A DNA stretch of 8,406 bases from Flavobacteriales bacterium. Lineage in GTDB: Bacteria; Bacteroidota; Bacteroidia; Flavobacteriales_D; Parvicellaceae. The notes under the pieces are model-generated. The model ran no database searches and was not told where the DNA came from. It saw only the letters and a program-made list of their open reading frames with translations. Positions 5,108-8,406 of the stretch are shown piece by piece. The translations under genes were made by a program, and so were the position numbers. The stretch covers positions 1 through 8,406 of the forward strand of contig WFNC01000452.1 of NCBI GenBank assembly GCA_015488785.1. Reading direction: 5' to 3'. Position 1 is the first letter of the stretch. Every line of letters begins with the position of its first letter.

Positions 5108-5935
5108 ATGTTCAAAAATCTTTCAAAATTTCAGAAAAGGGTGATGGTTTTCCTATCGTTTTCCTTTGTTATTAGTTTTATAATAATCGGCATTTTATTG
5201 GCGGCACTAACCGTTATGGGACTTCGATTAGAAGTGATAGGTAGTACAATGGAGGAAATGGCAATACAACACATTGTTACTGATGTAAATGTAAAAGAAG
5301 ACATCCCGCTAAATTCTGCAATTACTGTTACCGATGATTTGACTGTCAATATTGATATGTATATTGAAACAGAAATTCCTTTTACAGCAAACATTCCTGT
5401 TTCTGAAGAAATGTTGGTTCCCATAAGAATGGGCGTAAAAGATTACATCGAATTAGATACCTTAATATGGGTAACAGAGCCAATTACTATTTTGGTGGAT
5501 GATACGATTCCTTTGGATCAAAAAATGAAAGTTACCCTGTTTGGTAAAGATAAAGGGCCTTCGTTTCCAATTAAATCTAAAATTCCTTTGAAGCAAAGTT
5601 TGTTAATTGATTTTGCCGGTCCTCTTCCAGTAAAAAGTACGATTCCGATTGACATGTTGATTATAGATACCCTTCCGATTGGGATTGAAATGAGTATTCC
5701 TGTTGATGTAATGGTTCCTGTTAAAATTCCAATTAAACAAGCTGCTCGAATCAGTTTTACAGGTCCAATGCCTGTAGATGCAATGATTCCGATAGAAATG
5801 AATATTCCTGTTGATATTCCTCTAGAAGAAACTTCTTTAGCTTTTTACTTTAGAAAACTAGCAAAAGGTTTGAAAGGACTAACAAGCATGAGTTTGGACG
5901 ATGTTTTGAAGACTGAAGAGACGAAAGAAAAATAG
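5108..5935 (+). CDS. Single-pass membrane protein with Ile-Pro-rich repetitive extracytoplasmic domain
   Basis: The ATG at 5108 gives 275 residues; a TTG two codons earlier (5102) is less likely. Lys/Arg-containing residues 2-12 precede one strong transmembrane helix (about 13-38), so the rest should lie in the periplasm. From about residue 55 to 240 the chain is a string of short beta-like units spaced by IP, VP or LP dipeptides (IPL, IPF, IPV, IPI). Longer units also recur: FAGPLPV at 169-175 and FTGPMPV at 217-223 lie 48 residues apart, each followed by IPI(D/E)M. At DNA level TATTCCTGTTGAT occurs at 5695-5707 and 5803-5815. The C-terminal 35 residues are helical and charged. A repetitive beta structure is inferred. 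I recognise no named family. It lies 55 bases after nadD and may be cotranscribed. Confidence 0.8.
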   Translation: MFKNLSKFQKRVMVFLSFSFVISFIIIGILLAALTVMGLRLEVIGSTMEEMAIQHIVTDVNVKEDIPLNSAITVTDDLTVNIDMYIETEIPFTANIPVSEEMLVPIRMGVKDYIELDTLIWVTEPITILVDDTIPLDQKMKVTLFGKDKGPSFPIKSKIPLKQSLLIDFAGPLPVKSTIPIDMLIIDTLPIGIEMSIPVDVMVPVKIPIKQAARISFTGPMPVDAMIPIEMNIPVDIPLEETSLAFYFRKLAKGLKGLTSMSLDDVLKTEETKEK

Positions 5936-5949
5936 GTTTATCCTATTTT
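5929..5949 (+). terminator. Candidate intrinsic terminator after the repetitive membrane-protein gene
   Basis: AAAATAGG (5929-5936) pairs perfectly with CCTATTTT (5942-5949) around the loop TTTAT, giving an 8-bp stem that includes the stop codon. The stem ends in a T run but has only two G-C pairs, so its strength is uncertain. Its place, just before a new promoter-like site, supports a transcription boundary. Confidence 0.5.
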
Positions 5950-5988
5950 AATGCGAATAAGATTCAATAAGTTTAAAATTATATCAAA

Positions 5989-6017
5989 TTGTAATAAGGT
6001 TAAAAAGTGTATCTTTA
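5989..6017 (+). promoter_or_regulatory. Candidate Bacteroidetes promoter for the phosphatase-RDD unit
   Basis: TTG (5989-5991) and TATCTTTA (6010-6017) are separated by 18 bases. This fits the Bacteroidetes -33 TTTG / -7 TAnnTTTG pattern with one mismatch at the last base. The predicted start is near 6023-6025, leaving a leader of about 65 bases before the ATG at 6091. Confidence 0.45.
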
Positions 6018-6033
6018 ATCTAAGAATAGACCT

Positions 6034-6047
6034 ATATCGTTTGATAT
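6034..6047 (+). repeat. Small palindrome in the leader of the phosphatase gene
   Basis: ATATC-GTTT-GATAT is a perfect 5-bp inverted repeat with a 4-base spacer, lying about 10 bases after the predicted transcription start. It could be an operator or a small RNA hairpin. In AT-rich DNA chance is also plausible. Confidence 0.3.
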
Positions 6048-6090
6048 GAGCTTTCTTTTTATACTATTCTAAACATAACAATTGTAAACA

Positions 6091-7332
6091 ATGCCTGAAA
6101 TTAAAATCAATTCTCTACAAGAAAACATAGAATTAAAAGATTTTAAATTAAACTCTTTACTAGAGGTTACAAAGGCTATAAACGAAAATTTTAAGGTCGA
6201 TAAACTACTCAAAATATATGAGTACATCTTAAAAGAACAGTTGGCTATAACTAAACTCGCGCTTTATAATTTTGTTGGAGAAGATTGGAATACTTTGCTG
6301 CGATACGGAGCAAAAGGATTGGCTAAAAAAATAAATGTAAAAGATGATTTATTACATTTTAAAGAAATTACCGTTATCGAGTCTTCGGCAAATGATGCTT
6401 TAAATACATTTGACATTGCTATTCCCGTTTTGCACAAAGAAAAGCCTTTAGCTTTTTTACTTTTGGGAGATTTAGACATTTCTGATTCTTCTGAGAACAA
6501 TGCTATGAGTCACATGCCTTTTATTCAAACGTTGACCAATATTATAATGGTTGCAATAGAAAATAAGAGGTTAGCAAACGAAAGTATAGAACAGCAAATT
6601 ACCAACAAAGAACTTGAAGTTGCGGCTCAAATGCAAGCGATGTTGCTGCCTTCGGATTTACCGACTAACGATAAGATAGAGGTTGCCGCTCTATACGAAA
6701 GTTTACAATTGATTGGAGGAGATTATTATGATTTTATAAAATTAAATGAAAATGAATTTGTGTTTTGCATCGCTGATGTAAGCGGTAAGGGAATTCCTGC
6801 GGCTTTACTAATGAGTAATTTTCAAGCAAACTTAAGGGCGAACATTAAGTATAACCATCATCAACTCTCAATGGAAGATGTGATTATAGAGTTGAATAAG
6901 AATGTAAATGATGCTGCACAAGGAGAAAAATTTATTACCTTCTTTTTTGCTTATTATAATTGTGAAACCAAAATTCTAAAATATGTAAATGCTGGACACA
7001 ACTACCCTATTTTGTTTAACAAAAACAAAGTAGAAGAACTGAATGAAGGGTGTATCGGATTGGGAATGTTCGACACTATTCCAGCTATAAATGTTGGGGA
7101 GATTTCAATAAGTCCAGACAGTATTTTAATTTGTTTTACTGATGGTTTGGTGGAGTTAGAAAACAAAAATGGAGTCCAATTCGAAACTGAAAGACTAACA
7201 GATTTAGTGCAAAGAAACAGTACTTTGAGTATTGAAGAATTAAATAACTTAATCTTTTTAGAGTTAGACAAATTTAAAGGAAATCAAGAATATTTAGATG
7301 ACACAGCGATTCTTAGTTGTCGATTTTTTTAA
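6091..7332 (+). CDS. GAF-linked PPM/SpoIIE-type protein serine/threonine phosphatase
   Basis: The 413-residue protein has no signal peptide or membrane helix and should be cytoplasmic. Residues about 20-158 form a GAF-like sensory domain. Residues 155-185 form a helical linker ending in the typical ELEVAAQMQAMLLPSDLP, and residues about 195-413 form a PPM (PP2C/SpoIIE-like) phosphatase. Metal-binding and catalytic motifs are intact: IGGDYYDF (208-215), IADVSGKGIPAALLMS (227-242), NAGHNYP (300-306), FTDGLVE (349-355) and DDTAI (403-407). Proteins of this kind dephosphorylate serine or threonine on partners such as anti-sigma antagonists (RsbU-like partner switching), but no STAS-domain or anti-sigma kinase gene is in the window, so the substrate is unknown. 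The RDD gene follows after 10 bases. A candidate promoter and palindrome lie upstream. Confidence 0.92.
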   Translation: MPEIKINSLQENIELKDFKLNSLLEVTKAINENFKVDKLLKIYEYILKEQLAITKLALYNFVGEDWNTLLRYGAKGLAKKINVKDDLLHFKEITVIESSANDALNTFDIAIPVLHKEKPLAFLLLGDLDISDSSENNAMSHMPFIQTLTNIIMVAIENKRLANESIEQQITNKELEVAAQMQAMLLPSDLPTNDKIEVAALYESLQLIGGDYYDFIKLNENEFVFCIADVSGKGIPAALLMSNFQANLRANIKYNHHQLSMEDVIIELNKNVNDAAQGEKFITFFFAYYNCETKILKYVNAGHNYPILFNKNKVEELNEGCIGLGMFDTIPAINVGEISISPDSILICFTDGLVELENKNGVQFETERLTDLVQRNSTLSIEELNNLIFLELDKFKGNQEYLDDTAILSCRFF

Positions 7333-7342
7333 TAATTGAGCG

Positions 7343-8098
7343 ATGAAGAATACCGAAATTATTACAGCTCACAATGTTATTATTCAATATGAAATAGCAT
7401 CTTTACCACTAAGAATTGGTTCATTTATGATTGATGTAGCGGTCCTATTAGGATACTTTTTTGTTTTAAATATGCTGATGGTTATTTTTACGGTAAGTGA
7501 AGTAAATTTATTTGAAGAAACTTCTGGTATCGCTTCATTTGTGTATGTTTTATTTCTTTTTCCTGTCTTTTTTTATTCCTTTTTTATGGAGTCTTTTTTT
7601 TCGGGACAAACCGTTGGGAAATTAGCCCTTGGTTTACGTGTTATAAATATAAAAGGGGCAAGTCCATCTATTGGAGATTTGTTTCTTCGATGGACTTTTA
7701 GAATGGTAGAAATCGTAGGTTCTTTTGGAGCTATTGCAGTACTATCGATTATGATAAACGAAAACAACCAACGGATTGGAGGGTTGGTTTCCAATACATT
7801 GGTCATTCAATTAAAACCGTCTAGAAATTACTCGATTAAAGATATTTTAAAATTAAAAAGTACAGAAAATTACAAAGCGACTTACCCAGAAATTGTAAAA
7901 TTTACCGATGACGATGTTCTATTTATTAAAAATGCATTGGAAAGACATAAAAAATTTAAAAACAAGAATCACAATCAAATCATATTGGAATTAAGCAAAC
8001 GCTCTGCAACAATGTTAAACCTAGATAAAGAACCTAAGAATAAACTAAAGTTTTTAAAAACCTTGGTACAAGATTATGTTGTTTTGACGAGGTCGTAA
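7343..8098 (+). CDS. RDD family membrane protein
   Basis: This 251-residue inner-membrane protein carries the RDD signature: LPLRIGSFMIDV (Arg24 and Asp31 in helix 1), the conserved GQTVGKLALGLRVI segment (88-101) after the second helix, and GDLFLRWTFR (111-120) leading into the third. Membrane segments are at about 24-50, 63-84 and 117-138. After residue 160 comes a basic, Lys/Asn-rich cytoplasmic tail of about 90 residues that is predicted helical and is longer than in minimal RDD proteins. Family function is poorly defined; some members have been linked to ion transport. It lies 10 bases after the phosphatase stop, so the two are probably one operon. Its stop is 17 bases from the end of the convergent WG-repeat gene, with no clear terminator between. 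Confidence 0.88.
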   Translation: MKNTEIITAHNVIIQYEIASLPLRIGSFMIDVAVLLGYFFVLNMLMVIFTVSEVNLFEETSGIASFVYVLFLFPVFFYSFFMESFFSGQTVGKLALGLRVINIKGASPSIGDLFLRWTFRMVEIVGSFGAIAVLSIMINENNQRIGGLVSNTLVIQLKPSRNYSIKDILKLKSTENYKATYPEIVKFTDDDVLFIKNALERHKKFKNKNHNQIILELSKRSATMLNLDKEPKNKLKFLKTLVQDYVVLTRS

Positions 8099-8115
8099 AC
8101 CTTCAATTTACCTTA

Positions 8116-8406
8116 CTAAAAAGGATTGTAAATCCACTTTCCTTTGGTTGAAATATATCCCGCTTTTCCATCTTTTATAACTTGCATGATTGTATTTGAA
8201 ACGTATATTATTTTTTCGAATTCTACGGGGACAATTAGTTCTCCATTGTAATTGTATATCCCTTTTTTTGGAAATTCTTTTGCTTGCATTGTATTTTTTG
8301 CGATTGGTTTTATATTCTGATAAGACGCTACGCTCAATAGATTTCCGTCTCGGTTCAATACTTGCCAACCTCTTCTTGTTTTTACGGTTGCAATCCCTTT
8401 TACAAA
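8116..8406 (-). CDS. WG-repeat protein, C-terminal part (partial)
   Basis: The minus-strand frame is open from the window edge to a TAG at 8116-8118, giving 96 residues of the C-terminus; the N-terminus lies beyond base 8406. Repeating units of WG/KWG type are visible: GIATVKTRRGWQVLNRDG, then KGIYNYNGELIVPVEFEKI, then GKAGYISTKGKWIYNPF at the very end. Each has the turn-and-strand pattern (G-x-aromatic-hydrophobic ... N/K-G ... P-x-x-aromatic) of this repeat. Such proteins are common in Bacteroidota, usually exported, and mostly of unknown function, probably binding partners or polysaccharide. An internal TTG at 8356-8358 is simply a Leu codon, not the start. The gene converges on the RDD gene with a 17-base gap. 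Confidence 0.8.
   Translation of the reverse strand, partial: FVKGIATVKTRRGWQVLNRDGNLLSVASYQNIKPIAKNTMQAKEFPKKGIYNYNGELIVPVEFEKIIYVSNTIMQVIKDGKAGYISTKGKWIYNPF

Noticed and set aside
5131..5424. Minus-strand open frame antisense to the repetitive membrane protein
   Set aside because: It is a Ser/Ile/Val-rich shadow of the repetitive coding sequence with no start context or domain signal.
8108..8368. Minus-strand open frame overlapping the WG-repeat gene in another frame
   Set aside because: It has a highly basic, Arg/Lys-rich composition and overlaps the frame that shows clear WG repeats and runs off the window edge.
1..8406. tRNA, rRNA, CRISPR array, transposase or integrase genes
   Set aside because: No cloverleaf-like segment, no rRNA-like sequence, no regularly spaced direct repeats and no recombinase motifs were seen on either strand.

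Overview
The window looks like chromosomal DNA from a member of the Bacteroidota, most likely a Flavobacteriaceae-type organism. The evidence is strong AT-richness, A-rich leaders with no clear Shine-Dalgarno sequences, candidate -7 elements of the Bacteroidetes type (TAnnTTTG), a yicC-gmk-nadD gene set, and the kinds of lipoprotein, GAF-PPM phosphatase, RDD and WG-repeat proteins common in that group. Lineage is inferred from these features, not from a search.

Layout. At 2-238 is the C-terminal end of a probable outer-membrane beta-barrel protein, followed after 4 bases by a small predicted lipoprotein (243-695). A promoter-like site precedes yicC (761-1645, endoribonuclease YicC family) and gmk (1649-2227, guanylate kinase), which are 3 bases apart. 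A three-gene block on the minus strand follows, read from 3884 down to 2292: a START-like/SRPBCC protein, a four-helix membrane protein, and an ECF-type sigma factor with a long C-terminal extension carrying a Cys cluster. The 517-base gap at 3885-4401 holds a 300-bp inverted-repeat-bounded element (about 4048-4347) with internal hairpins, then a promoter-like site and nadD (4402-5052). Next come a single-pass membrane protein with a very repetitive Ile-Pro-rich extracytoplasmic domain (5108-5935), a hairpin at its stop codon, a well-spaced candidate promoter, a GAF-PPM (SpoIIE-like) protein phosphatase (6091-7332) and an RDD-family membrane protein (7343-8098). The window ends in the C-terminal part of a WG-repeat protein on the minus strand (8116-8406).

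How the parts relate. yicC, gmk and nadD usually sit together in this lineage (from general knowledge). Here gmk and nadD are separated by about 2.2 kb containing the minus-strand regulatory cassette and the structured element, so this stretch is the accessory part of the window. The sigma factor, membrane protein and SRPBCC protein are packed so tightly (2-base gap, then an 8-base overlap) that they are very likely one transcription unit and a candidate regulatory module. The phosphatase and RDD protein are a second probable operon, linked to signalling and the membrane. No tRNA, rRNA, CRISPR array, transposase or integrase was seen.
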